NCBI GenBank assembly: GCA_039707655.1
Contig: CM077668.1
Location: 64,559,086 to 64,623,085 of the forward strand
Direction: 5' to 3'
DNA from: Elymus sibiricus
Lineage: Eukaryota; Streptophyta; Magnoliopsida; Poales; Poaceae
Length of the DNA stretch: 64,000 nt
In this document: positions 11,701 through 22,111 of the stretch, in pieces
Numbering within the stretch: position 1 is the stretch's first letter
Layout of the letters: every line of letters begins with the position of its first letter
Notes under the pieces: model-generated
The model's input: only the letters and a program-made list of their open reading frames with translations
What the model was told of the DNA's origin: nothing
The model's database searches: none
Made by a program: the position numbers and the translations under genes

Positions 11701-14700
11701 AAGAAGGTGCCGGCGAAGGAGGACGGCGCTGACGGTACCTTCACCATCAGCGCCACCCTTGACAGCAAATAGGAAAGCGCGCTCGTTGCCTTCCTGCGGG
11801 CAAATGTCGATGTGTTCGCATGGCGACCGTCTGACATCCCCGGCGTTCCCAGGGAGGTAATTGAGCACCAACTTGCCGTTTGTCCCCACGCTCGGCCCGT
11901 CAAACAGAAAGTCCGGAAGCAAGCTTTGGAGCGGCAGCAGTTCATTGCCGAAGAAATCAAGAAACTCGAAGCGGCAGGCCTGGTCAGAGGAGTGTTACAT
12001 CCCATGTGGTTGGCAAATCCAGTGGTGGTGCGAAAAGCAAACGGGAAGTGGAGACTTTGTATAGACTACACTGATATCAACAAAGCTTGTCCAAAAGATC
12101 CTTTCCCATTGCCGCGCATCGATAAAATTGTGGACTCCACCTTTGGCTGCGATCTGCTCTCCTTCCTTGATGCATATTCTGGATACCATCAGATATTCAT
12201 GGCCAAGGAGGACGAGGAGAAAACCGCATTCATTACTCCATGTGGCACGTACTGCTTCGTGCGTATGCCTTTCGGATTAAAGAGTGCCGGTTCTACATTT
12301 GCAAGAGCAGTCCAGGTTGGTTTTGAGCCCCAGCTTCACAGGAATGTGGAAGCCTACATGGATGATATAGTGGTCAAAACCAAGGACAAATCAACCGTCG
12401 TTCAAGACTTGGAGGAGACATTTGCAAACTTGAGCAAGATTAATCTAAAGCTCAACCCTGAGAAGTGTGAGTTTGGCGTCCCATCCGGCAAACTTCTCAA
12501 GTTCTTTGTATCTCAGCGAGGAATTGAGGCAAATCCCGACAAGATCAAAGCAATTGAGCAGATTCAAGCACCGAAAAGCGTCAATGATGTGCGGCGTCTT
12601 GCCGATTGTGTTGCTGCTTTGAGTAGGTTCATTTCAAGATCTACCGAGCGCGCCTTGCCGTTCTTCAAATTTTTGAAAAAGGCAGGTCCAATGAAATGGA
12701 CTCCGGAAGCGGAGGCCGCGCTGCAAGACTTGAAAAGATACCTCTCCTCTGCGCCAACACTAGTTGCGCCTAGACCACAAGAGCCGTTGCTGCTATACGT
12801 AGCGGCAACGAATCAAGTGGCTAGTGTTGCATTAGTGGCACAGAGGGAAATCAATGACTAGGAAGTAACCACGGCAAGCCCATCCAGCGACAAACCGGAA
12901 TCTTCACCGGCAAGGTCTGACGCCGATAAGGCAGATACAGCGCAAGCAAATGAAGCTGATCAGCAAGTGGTGCCGAAAAAGAAAATGGTGCAGCGACCGG
13001 TGTATTTCGTTAGTTCCCTTCTGCAGGGGGCTAGATCGAGATACTCTGGAGTGCAGAAGTGGCTTTTCGGCCTCCTTATGGCCTCGTGGAAGCTGCGTCA
13101 CTACTTCCAAGCACACGAGATCACCGTTGTCACTCGCTTCCCACTGCAACGCATCTTGAGAAATCCAGAGGCAACCGGCAGAGTAGTGGAGTGGGCGTTG
13201 GAATTGTCAAGCTTTGCACTCATGTTTGAAAGCACTTCGACAATCCAGAGCAGAGCCTTGGCGGAGTTCATTGCTGAATGGACACCAACGCAAGACGAAG
13301 AGATTTGAGAAACGGCTCTCCCCGGCAAGGAAATAGCAAAAGAATGGATGATGTACTTTGATGGTGCCTTTTCGCTGCAAGGCGCCGGTGCCGGAGTGCT
13401 ACTTGTCGCACCCACCGGGGAACACCTCAAGTACGTGGTCCAAATGCACTTTCCCAGGGAGCAAGCTACAAACAACACTGTTGAGTACGAAGGGCTCCTT
13501 GCCGGTCTTCGGATCGCAGTGGACCTTGGAATCAAGAAATTGATCATCCGCGGTGACTCGCAACTCGTTGTGAAGCAAGTGAATAAGGATTACCAGAGCC
13601 CATTGATGAGAGCATATGTGGAAGAAGTGAGGAAATTGGAGGAACACTTTGACGGACTGCTAACAGAGCACATCCCTCGTGCGGAAAACAGCATTGCTGA
13701 TAGCTTGTCAAAGTGTGCCGCGCAAAAGCTTCCCGTGGAACCGGGAACCTTTGTGCTCCATTTGAATCAACCCACAGTTACTCCATCAACCCAGGCCAGT
13801 AAGAGAAGAAAGTTGAGTACCGGCAAGTACTTTCCGGCAGAGCTCCCAGAAGCCACCGGCAACGATGCTACCGGGAACAACAACACGACTGGTAATGAGC
13901 AGCAGCTTAGCGCGGAACCACAGGTTCTTGCCGCGGAAGCAAGCGCTCCCATGGCCGAAGAGAAGCCTTTAGTCCTTGTCGTTGAGCCGCAGGCTCCGGC
14001 ATGGGCGCAGCAGATAGTCCGTTTCCTTCAAACAGGAGAACTTCCCGATGAGCAACAGAAAGCTGAGAAAGTAGCCCGCCAGTCAAGTATGTATCAGTTT
14101 GAGGATAGCATCCTATACAGAAAACGACCAAACGGTGTGAAATTGAAGTGTATCTGCATGGAAGACGGACTAGAGCTGTTGGCAGAGGTACATGGAGGCA
14201 TATGTGGCTCTCACATAGGATCAAGGGCACTTGCCGGCAAAGCTTTCCGGCAAGGCTTCTATTGGCCCACCGCCCTCCAGGATGCGACTGAGCTAGTAAC
14301 CAAGTGTGAAGCATGCCAGTTCCATTCAAAGAATGTACATCAACCAGCTCAAGCTCTCCAAACGATCCCTCTCTCCTGGCCCTTTTCGGTCTGGGGGCTT
14401 GATATCTTGGGCCCCTTCCCCCGCGCTGCCGGGGGCTTCGAGTACTTGTACGTCGCCATCGACAAGTTCACGAAGTGGCCAGAAGTGGAGCCAGTGAGGA
14501 AGGTGACAGCACAATCAGCCATCAAGTTCTTCAAAGGATTAGTTTGCCGTTTTGGGGTTCCTAACAGGATCATCACCGACAACGGCACGCAATTCACGAG
14601 CTGCACCTTCATGCAGTACATTCAAGACCTTGGCAGCAAAATCTGTTTTGCGTCTGTCGCTCACCCGAGAAGCAACGGAAAAGCAAAAAGGATGAATGCT

Positions 14701-15195
14701 GAAGTGCTGCGTGGTCTCAGGACAAGAACTTTCGACAAGCTGCGCAAGTGCGGAAAGCGCTAGATTGATGAGTTGCCGGCGGTTCTTTGGTCATTCAGGA
14801 CGACACCAAATCGAGCTACCGGCCAGACACCCTTCTCCCTAATCTATGGTGCAGAGGCGGTGCTCCCCACAGAACTCAAATACGGGTCACCTCGAGTACT
14901 CGCTTATGATGAAGCTGAGCAAGAGCAACTGCAGCAAGCCGACGCATCGCTCCTTGAGGAAGATTGTCTTCGGGTGGCTGTGCGAGCTGCACGCTACCAG
15001 CAAGCCTTGCGCCGCTACCATAGCTGCAAAGTGCACACCCGAAGCCTTGAGGAAGGCGACCTTGTTCTTCGGCGCACCCAGTCCGCCAAAGGATCAAACA
15101 AGTTGACGCCAAAGTGGGAAGGCCCTTACCGGGTAGTACGAGTCACCAGGCCTGGCGCAGTCCGGCTGGAGACCGAAGATGGCACCCCAGTGTAA
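8764..15195 (+). pseudogene. Tat gypsy gag-pol polyprotein, one frame with five nonsense codons
   Basis: One frame (frame 1) runs from ATG 8764 (MAPKKKGITM) to TAA 15193-15195 without any frameshift. Domain order: Ala/Gly-rich N-terminus; gag (KYDGKLNPAEFLGIY to NIPDVDPAAVIAAFHT, about 9900-10260); a modified knuckle YCKIHRTKGHDLQEC near 10620; protease LVDGGAGLNLIS near 11150; RT with KWRLCIDYTDIN and YMDDIVVK (about 12045-12375); degenerate RNase H; a second, archaeal-type RNase H with YFDG, EYEG, RGDS and ADSLSK (13348-13730); integrase zinc finger (HGGICGSHIGS, CEACQ) and core (GLDILGPF, TDNGTQF) to about 14760; C-terminal domain. Stops: TAG 9268, TAG 11770, TAG 12859, TGA 13306, TAG 14761. 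In the integrase core the expected catalytic Glu is a Lys (NGKAKRMN near 14680). Not functional as read. Confidence 0.9.
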
Positions 15196-16082
15196 ACTCA
15201 TGGAATATTGAGCATCTTCGCAAGTTCTACCCATGAGGCGCAGTTGCCGGGACATCTCCTGGCAACCCCTTTTGTACAAGCCTTGTCGGTAAGACATGTA
15301 ACCCTTAGTACAAAGCCAAGCGCAAAACCTGTGCATAATAAAGTTAAGTGCTTCGCGACTCCTCGTACATATTCATTTATATGTCGATGCATGTGATGTC
15401 GTGATTTACACTATAGTTTGTATGAGATGCCTAATGAACCATCAAGGTTCCCAAAACTCTCTTTTCTCTTCTTTCTTTTTCTTAAAAGGACAAGGGAATC
15501 CCTCGCGCGCACGTTTCCCGGGGGGAGTGGAGATGGGTGCCATTTCAAAATGACGTTCGAGTGATCATTTCATGCGACAAGTGAAACGACGCAAAGAAAA
15601 GCTAAGTTGGAAGACTTTAAAAAATTTCCTTGATTGCATTCGCATTCTCCCTTGAACGATTTTGCGCTTTGTATGAAAAACCTACACACGAGGGGAACCT
15701 TGTCGCGGTCAGCCCGCGCCCTTGTTTGCCTCGAGTCCGCTCGGCAAGCTTGGCGGCTGCGTTCTGGCCCGACGAGTTATCTTGCCGGCAGCAGCACCTC
15801 TAGCAGGCTGCTAAGGACCTGTTCCTCGAAGCGCTCGCGGCAAGTGTGCGCACTGGCAAGCTTCCAATAAGCGTAGGGAGCACATTCATGCAAAGACAAA
15901 TAAGACAAGGGGAACAGCGTGCATTTGTCTAATCCCGACAACGACGAGATATTCATTAAGAAAGCACTCGATTACATTTTCTTTGGCCCTTTGCCAGGGT
16001 TTATCTCAAGTGCAATACAAGGGCAAAAAGGGGCGCCTAGGCGGATCGCTCCCGGAGAGCCAGATGATGGTGCTGCCGGCGA

Positions 16083-16300
16083 TCAATACGAGACGAAGGA
16101 GTCGGAGCCGTCGTCCTCGACCTTCACGCCTGGAGCGCCGCCGTCATCATCATCCTCAGTCTCACTGGAGGAAGCGGTGTCGGAGTCGCTCGAGCTTTCC
16201 GCACAGCACTCCAGACGAGCGCCTGAAGCCCTGAAGAACTTCGCGACGAGCGTGTTGGGCCCGTCCAGTCTGAAGAGGAGGAGTAAAGATAGATATGGCA
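16083..16300 (-). CDS. Candidate antisense acidic ORF of the Tat element (partial)
   Basis: On the minus strand, residues LDGPNTLVAKFFRASGARLE run into a Ser/Asp/Glu-rich tail (SDSDTASSSETEDDDD) and finish with GSDSFVSY and a TGA (complement of 16083-16085). No ATG lies close upstream in the same frame and a stop sits near 16305, so the start or an upstream exon is unclear. Position between pol and the 3' LTR, reading against the element, matches the extra antisense ORF described for some Tat-lineage elements. The function is unknown. The alternative is chance coding on the complement of the 159-residue plus-strand frame. Confidence 0.4.
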
Positions 16301-16530
16301 GTTACTCCTTGCCACGCGTAGCCGCGCGCCGGTTCATGCCTAGCCCGACGGCCAGAGTTGCCGAAAGACGGCTGAGAACTCACCCAAGTCCAGATTAGTG
16401 AAGAAGCAAAGAAGATCTCAAAGAATGAAGGCCATCATGGCAAAAATTGTAACGACAGTTTCCCGCCGCGTGTCTGTGCATTGCTTGGGCCTAGCCCAAC
16501 GACGCTTCGGACGCGCGTATGGCCCAGGCC

Positions 16531-16540
16531 CGGGGGCTCC
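16531..16540 (+). other. Polypurine-tract-like site of Tat gypsy
   Basis: cgggggctcc immediately precedes the 3' LTR start TGTCGG at 16541. It is only partly purine. Confidence 0.45.
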
Positions 16541-17392
16541 TGTCGGTGTATAAAACATGGGTATTTTATACCCTGACTTATGCACAGACAGTAGCAGCCT
16601 CCTTGCCGGCCAAGGCCTTGCCGGGAACTGCCAAGACCAAGACTCCAAGTCCAGGCGAAGAAGCTACCAGGGAGAAGCTCGAGGCTAGACACTCAACTAG
16701 TACCAAAGATGAAGACATTCCTTGCCGGCAAGCCTAAACCGGCAAGGTGAAGACCCGGCAAGCTCCATGCCGGAACGCTTATGCCAGCGCTCCGCCTCAC
16801 CGCACAGGTGTTCGCCAACAGGCGAGGTGTCGACTGTGTAGGGTGGTTGGTGAGGCTTGTCGGACACGTGTCAGCATGCTGGTACAAGATTTGCATCTAA
16901 AGACACCCGTCCAGGAGGCGTGTCAAGATAATGTGAGGTAGCTGGGCAAGTGGTGCAGAAACCTTGCCGGGACTACCTCTCCGCACGACACCTAAACGTT
17001 GCATTTAATGCCTTTGTCCTAATCTGGCAGAGTTAGGTATGATAGCACTGTTTGCTATCTAGTCATGCTATAATTACTGTTTTGCCACTGTGGTAAACCC
17101 TTGAACTATAAAAGGAGGGCCATGGCAACAATTTAGAGGATTCGGATCCCTTTTCAAAGACAAGCACCTCTCGTGTAGCTGCTCTCTCCACGCCTTGCCG
17201 GGATAAGCGCTCCTTGTACTGTGCTTCCACACCACTAATACACCAAAAGCAGGAGTAGGGTTTTACGCTTCTCAGCGGCCCGAACCTGGGTAAAATCCCT
17301 CGCGTTCCATTGTTCATGCTCTTTGTGCACGTCGATCTTCCCCGCTGAACCACAAGGGGTTGTATGCCCCCATAGATGGTCGTACCACGACA
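16541..17392 (+). repeat. Tat gypsy 3' LTR (852 bp)
   Basis: Same termini as the 5' LTR, TATA box at 17107-17115. Roughly 27 substitutions and a few small indels against 7793-8651 by eye. Several of the substitutions are transitions (for example gaccgcgcag versus gactgtgtag). Confidence 0.92.
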
Positions 17393-17397
17393 CCCCC

Positions 17398-18614
17398 CAA
17401 GGGGGGCGCCTCCAAAACAGCCCCCACGTATCGTGGGATCTTGTCCCCTCACGCTGGGACAAGATGTTTTCCGCGACTATTTCTTCTGAAAAATTCCGGA
17501 AGGTCCCAGAACATTTCTGGCAGCCTCTAAAATTATCTTGGACACTCTCCGGAACATTTCTGGTATGATGGTTTTATTCCGAAACAATTTCGTTTTCCGG
17601 CAGCTCCGAAACACTTCGGTTTTCTCTCCGGAACTTTTCCATCATCTCCGAAACTTTTTCGGTGAATTTCTCTCAGACTCCCTATCTAGTATTCAGCAGA
17701 TAGATGACCCTTAAGAATGTGACCCTATAGGTTCGGTGAAGTATAGACATGACCGGAACACTTTCCGATCAATGATCAAAATCGGAGCCGTGGACACCCA
17801 CATTGACCCTATACCCACATGAATAAATATTCGAGTGAACCTCCAGTTGCCGTGAGCTATTCCTGTTGCTTCACGATATGTTACAAACACCCGAGGTGAG
17901 ATTTATCGGCATCCCCGTGGATCAACAACTTGTCCACTATGCCAGTTGTCTCGTTACCGGTTTTGTTCTCTTTTCTTGTTCCCGTGTTCCGGCATCCCTG
18001 TGATCAAATCACAATGGTGTCTGGCCAGACGATGATGGATACCGTAACACCGAGAGGGCCCAGAGAATATCTCTCCATCATCGGAGGAGAAAATCCCAAT
18101 CTGGAGCTATCAAGTCCCTTGTCATACTTTTCCATGGACCCGTAAGACGCCGTAATAGCCACCCATTTACGGATGACATTTAACAAACCCCAAAGTTCAT
18201 GAATCAAGCATGAAGAAACTCGACACTCTCATGGTCTAAGGAATTATGCAAACATTAACTTTCTCTGTGTTATTAACCATTAACTTGTGACGAATGTATC
18301 TCATCGCATAACATCAATCGGGTTGATTCAACACAAGTGTTCTCCTAACATTGTGCCCTCAAAGTTGCCGGCATAGTCATGCCCATGATCAGGAAAATAG
18401 AACCATCATGCAACACTTGAGCTAGTCTTAGAGGCCAGACTAGGAATACATTTTACCGTTTATTATTCCACACGTGCATATGAGTTTCCCTCCGAGCCTC
18501 GTGGTTATTGCAGACTCGAGAACCATAGCAGTTATAGCATGGAACATAAACATAATTGTGAACATGGAGATAGATAATAGCATTTATTATTGCCTCTAGA
18601 GCATATCTCCTACA
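17398..18614 (-). repeat. Element B 3' LTR, second part
   Basis: Continues the LTR after the Tat insertion and matches 33745-34981. It is rich in the word TTCCGG/CCGGAA and ends ggcatatctcctaca (18600-18614), the complement of the copia LTR start TGTAGGAGATATGCC. The two parts together are about 2014 bp, against 2035 bp for the other B LTR. Confidence 0.88.
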
Positions 18615-20198
18615 GACTCCCACTTGCACTAGAGTCAATAATCTAGTCAATGCTAATGCACTTTACACCTATGGCATACTGGTGTAAAATATGCTTCGCT
18701 TGTGGTATAGCCTGATGTCCAACGGATCTGACAACTTCAGTTCCGTGTGTATCTTTGCATGTCCTCGCGTTTTCACGCTTTCACAAAATTCATATTTTGT
18801 GTGGACTTGGCTTTGTATATATATGAATCACTGGTCGAACCTTGATTCCTCAGACTGAGCTATGGAGCAACTATCTACAATAGTGTCCCATTGACCAAAG
18901 CCATCTTGGAACCATACTAAGTTCATGAATGAACTATATGATTCAACATCTTCTTTGTCACTTCTAAAGCGTTAACATACTTTAGCCTCTATTATAGAAT
19001 TCGCCACAGTAACTTGTTTAGAACAATTCCAACTTACCGTGCCACCATATCGTGTATTACACAAAACCCTTAACTTAAATCAAAAATCGCTTGGAGCATT
19101 GATGAAGACTGTATCGATGTAACTACTTACAGCGAGCACTTCATAATCTCTGCTTGCGAGACAACATGTCATCAGGGCTACTTTAGTACTCAATGACATT
19201 TTGCACGGTTGTCCCTTGATCAGTTTGGTATCTATACTCACAACTACTTGGGAGTACCAGACATATCTGGTTGTTTCACATACCATGGAATACATGATTA
19301 ATCCAAACACGAAAGTGTGTGGAATCTCCATCATGTATTTTGCTCATCAGTGTTTTGGGACACCGAGTCTTGCAAAACCCCTTCCATGTGACTTCGGCAA
19401 GAATCACTCCTTGGCGTTTTAATGTTAAACTTTTTTAACATTTTGACAATATGTATTTTTGGCTTTAGCCTATTAGGCCATATTTATCTCCATAGATAAA
19501 TATGCCTAATATCGAGGCTACCTAGCCCAAGCACTTCGTCGAAAAACTATTTTTCAATGAAGTCCTAATTCGTGTCAAGAAATTTATATTATTTCCAATC
19601 AACAATGTGTCAAGCACAGAAGGTTCTTAGAAATATTATTATGCTCCCACTTACTTTCTTGTAACAACAAGCATCTTTGCTATCCATTGATGAAATCAAA
19701 CTCTTTTGACTATTTCATCAAAAACAAAGATTCCAACTCAATTTTGCTGTCTTCTATCAATTGCTGGAACTCTAAAGTTTGCTTACTCACTAGCATCCTC
19801 TGGATCGACAAAACACTTTGGATTGTATCACATACAAATCCTAGTTTGTATTTCCATTTCATGGGAATCCTTTTGGCATCCATGTTACATATCTCATGAT
19901 TGAAATATGTATTAATTGCTAGTTTAACCCGATCTGACTTTAAGCATCGCTACGGTGAGACAATCTCATCGTAGTCAACTCCTTGAATTTGTTATTGCAA
20001 CAAGTCGAGCTTTATGGATAAAACATTTTATCCACATCAGTTTATAGTTCCATTAATGTTCGTTAGACTCCAAGTCTTTCGAAGGGTTTATCAAGATATA
20101 TCTTGAATCATTCATATGGAAACTATCTCGGATTATATTGGCATTTAGCCAATTCCAGAGTCACGGCCCATCAACGCTTCCTTGTGTATCGTAGGTAT
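18615..20198 (-). pseudogene. Element B internal region, 3' part: PPT and fossil copia RT/RNase H
   Basis: Begins with the copia polypurine tract (complement of gactcccacttgc, 18615-18627), directly next to the 3' LTR. The rest aligns in order with the antisense RT/RNase H part of the intact copia at 22062-23690. Shared words include actcccacttgcactagagtcaat, tcgtagtcaactcc and caatcaacaatatgtc. It is riddled with stops and indels and has no open frame above about 85 codons. Interrupted at 20198 by the young copia; resumes at 29241. Confidence 0.75.
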
Positions 20199-20665
20199 TG
20201 ATGGGGAACGTTGCATGGGAAACAAAAAAATTTCCTACGCACACGCAAGATCTATCCATGGTGATGAGCATCTACGAGAGGGAGAGTGAATCTACATACC
20301 CTTGTAGATCGCTAAGCGGAAGCGTTAATAAACGCGGTTGATGTAGTCGAACGTCTTCGCGATCCAAATCGCCGAGCGTCCCGCGATCCAATCACGATCC
20401 TTCCGATCTAGTGCCGAACGGACGGCACCTCCGCGTTCAACACACGTACGGCTTGATGACGCCTTCACCTCCTCGATCCAGCGAGCGATGGTGAAGTAGT
20501 GGTTGAGTTCCAGCAGCACGACGGCGTGGTGATGGTGGTGAGGAACAATCTCTGCAGGGCTTCGCCAAGCACTACGGAGATTATGACGGAGGAACTAGAG
20601 GGCTAGGGTTGCCGGCACACGGCTTGGGAAATCCTGATGTGTCCCGTGTGCTAGCCCTGCCCCTC

Positions 20666-20674
20666 TATTTATAT
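20666..20674 (-). promoter_or_regulatory. TATA box of Angela-type LTR
   Basis: The minus strand reads catATATAAATAgaggggc. The matching box in the transcribing 5' LTR is at 27840-27848. Position within the LTR and the following GC-rich stretch fit a U3 promoter. Confidence 0.65.
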
Positions 20675-20802
20675 GTTGAGCCTTGGGGTCTAAACTTGGA
20701 GTAAAAGCCTCCTCCGGGTCGGTTTTGCCCGCACAAGGTCGGTTTGGCCCGCAGGGAAAGAGTCCAACTCGGATCCCTGCCGAACCGTGCACAGCCGCGC
20801 AC

Positions 20803-20918
20803 AAGCGGTAGTACCGCTTCACACAAGCGGTAGTACCGCTTGGGCGGTAGTACCGCTTCACACAAGCGGTAGTACCGCTCGGGCGGTAGTACCGCTTCAA
20901 CAAGCGGTAGTACCGCTT
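20803..20918. repeat. Array of six near-palindromes GCGGTAGTACCGC in copia LTR
   Basis: Six copies of the core GCGGTAGTACCGC, mostly as AAGCGGTAGTACCGCTT, separated by cacac, gg, cacac, cggg and caac-type spacers. Each copy has 8-bp arms (AAGCGGTA/TACCGCTT) around one central base. The same array lies in the other LTR at 27977-28092. Confidence 0.92.
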
Positions 20919-22061
20919 ACGCGGCAGCAAAACTACTTTTGCACTTTCCAATACCTTGTGGGCTTTATCCCTTTGGCTCATATAAAGTGTTGCTGCACCC
21001 GAACACTTCGGTAAACATCCGGAACCTCTTCCGGTGAACTTCGGAACTCTTCCGGAGATCAAAACACTATTATCACATATATCAATCTTTACCTCCGGAC
21101 TATTCCGGAGATCCTCGTCATGTCCGGGATCTTATCCGGGACTCCGAACAACTTTCGGTCACCAACATAATAACTCAATTATACTAATCGTCACCAAACG
21201 TTAAGTGTGTAGACCCTGCGGGTTCGAGAACTATGTAGACATGACCGAGACACCTCTACGGCCAATAACCAATAGCGGGACCTGGATGCCCATATTGGCT
21301 CCTACATATTCTACGAAGATCTTTATCGGTCGAACCTCTATGTCAAGGATTCAGTTAATCCCGTATGCTGTTCCCTTTGTTCTTCGGTATGTTACTTGCC
21401 CGAGATTCGATCGTCGGTATCACTATACCTAGTTCAATCTCGTTACCGGCAAGTCTCTTTACTCGTTCCGTAATACAAGATCTCGTGGCTAACACTTTAG
21501 TCACATTGCTTGCAAGGCTCATTGTGATGTTGTATTACCGAGTGGGCCCTGAGATACCTCTCCGTCATACGGAGTAACAAATCCCAGTCTTGATCCATGC
21601 CAACCCAACAGACACCCTCGGAGATACCTGTAGAGCACCTTTATAGTCACCCAGTTACGTTGCGACGTTTGATACACACAAGGTATTCCTCCGGTGTTAG
21701 TGAGTTGCATGATCTCATGGTCAAAGGAACAGATACTTGACATGCAGAAAACAATAGCAATAAACTGACACGATCAAATGCTACGTTTACAGTTTGGGTC
21801 TTGTCCATCACATCATTCTCCTAATGATGTGATCCCGTTATCAAATGACATCTCATGTCAATGGCTAGGAAACCTTAACCATCTTTGATCAACGAGCTAG
21901 TCAACTAGAGGCTTACTAGGGACACAGTGTTGTCTATGTACCCACACATGTATTTGAGTTTCCAATCAATACAATTATAGCATGGATAATAAACGATTAT
22001 CATGAACAAGGAAATATAATAATAACCAATTTATTATTGCCTCTAGGGCATATTTCCAACA

Positions 22062-22072
22062 GTCTCCCACTT
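22062..22072 (-). other. Polypurine tract of Angela-type copia
   Basis: The minus strand reads AAGTGGGAGAC immediately before the 3' LTR start TGTTGG. This is the standard PPT position and composition of the BARE/Angela group. Confidence 0.85.
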
Positions 22073-22111
22073 GCACTAGAGTCAATAATCTAGTTCACAT
22101 CACTATGTGAT

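Larger units (their letters stand above)
15196..16540. other. Tat gypsy 3' spacer between pol and 3' LTR
   Basis: Mostly non-coding, about 1.3 kb. A plus-strand open frame (15919-16398, MHLSNPDNDEIF...) overlaps a minus-strand frame with a more protein-like acidic Ser/Asp/Glu composition, listed separately. Some Tat-lineage elements carry an antisense ORF in this position. The spacer ends in a PPT-like purine-rich stretch. Confidence 0.6.
7793..17392 (+). mobile_element. Tat-lineage Ty3/gypsy retrotransposon, full length (9600 bp)
   Basis: LTRs 7793-8651 and 16541-17392 both begin TGTCGGTGTATAAAACATGG and end CACGACA. They are flanked by CCCCC (7788-7792 and 17393-17397), within a C-rich target, so the duplication is supported but not unique. 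PBS, single-frame gag-pol, 3' spacer and PPT are in the expected order. Two RNase H regions between RT and integrase place it in the Tat lineage. LTRs differ at roughly 3 percent plus a few indels by eye, so the insertion is older than the copia at 20199. Confidence 0.92.
20199..22061 (-). repeat. Angela-type copia 3' LTR (1863 bp)
   Basis: On the minus strand it runs TGTTGGAAAT...CCCCATCA. It contains the GCGGTAGTACCGC array at 20803-20918 and a TATA box at 20666-20674. Several spaced TCCGGA/TTCCGG words lie between about 21000 and 21150. A 155-codon frame at 20595-21062 (minus) is repeated in the other LTR and is treated as chance. Confidence 0.95.

Noticed and set aside
15919..16398. 159-codon plus-strand ORF after Tat pol
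   Set aside because: Not listed as a gene: no domain, and the opposite strand gives a more protein-like acidic C-terminus. Kept only as a note because one of the two frames may be real.
20803..20918. Regular repeats resembling a CRISPR array
   Set aside because: Spacers are 2-5 bp, the array is duplicated in both LTRs of a plant retrotransposon, and there are no cas genes. It is an LTR repeat.
20595..21062. 155-codon minus-strand ORF, repeated at 27769-28236
   Set aside because: Lies entirely inside both LTRs of the Angela-type element and is mostly a translation of the GCGGTAGTACCGC array (KRYYRPSGTTAC repeats). No domain and no independent start context.
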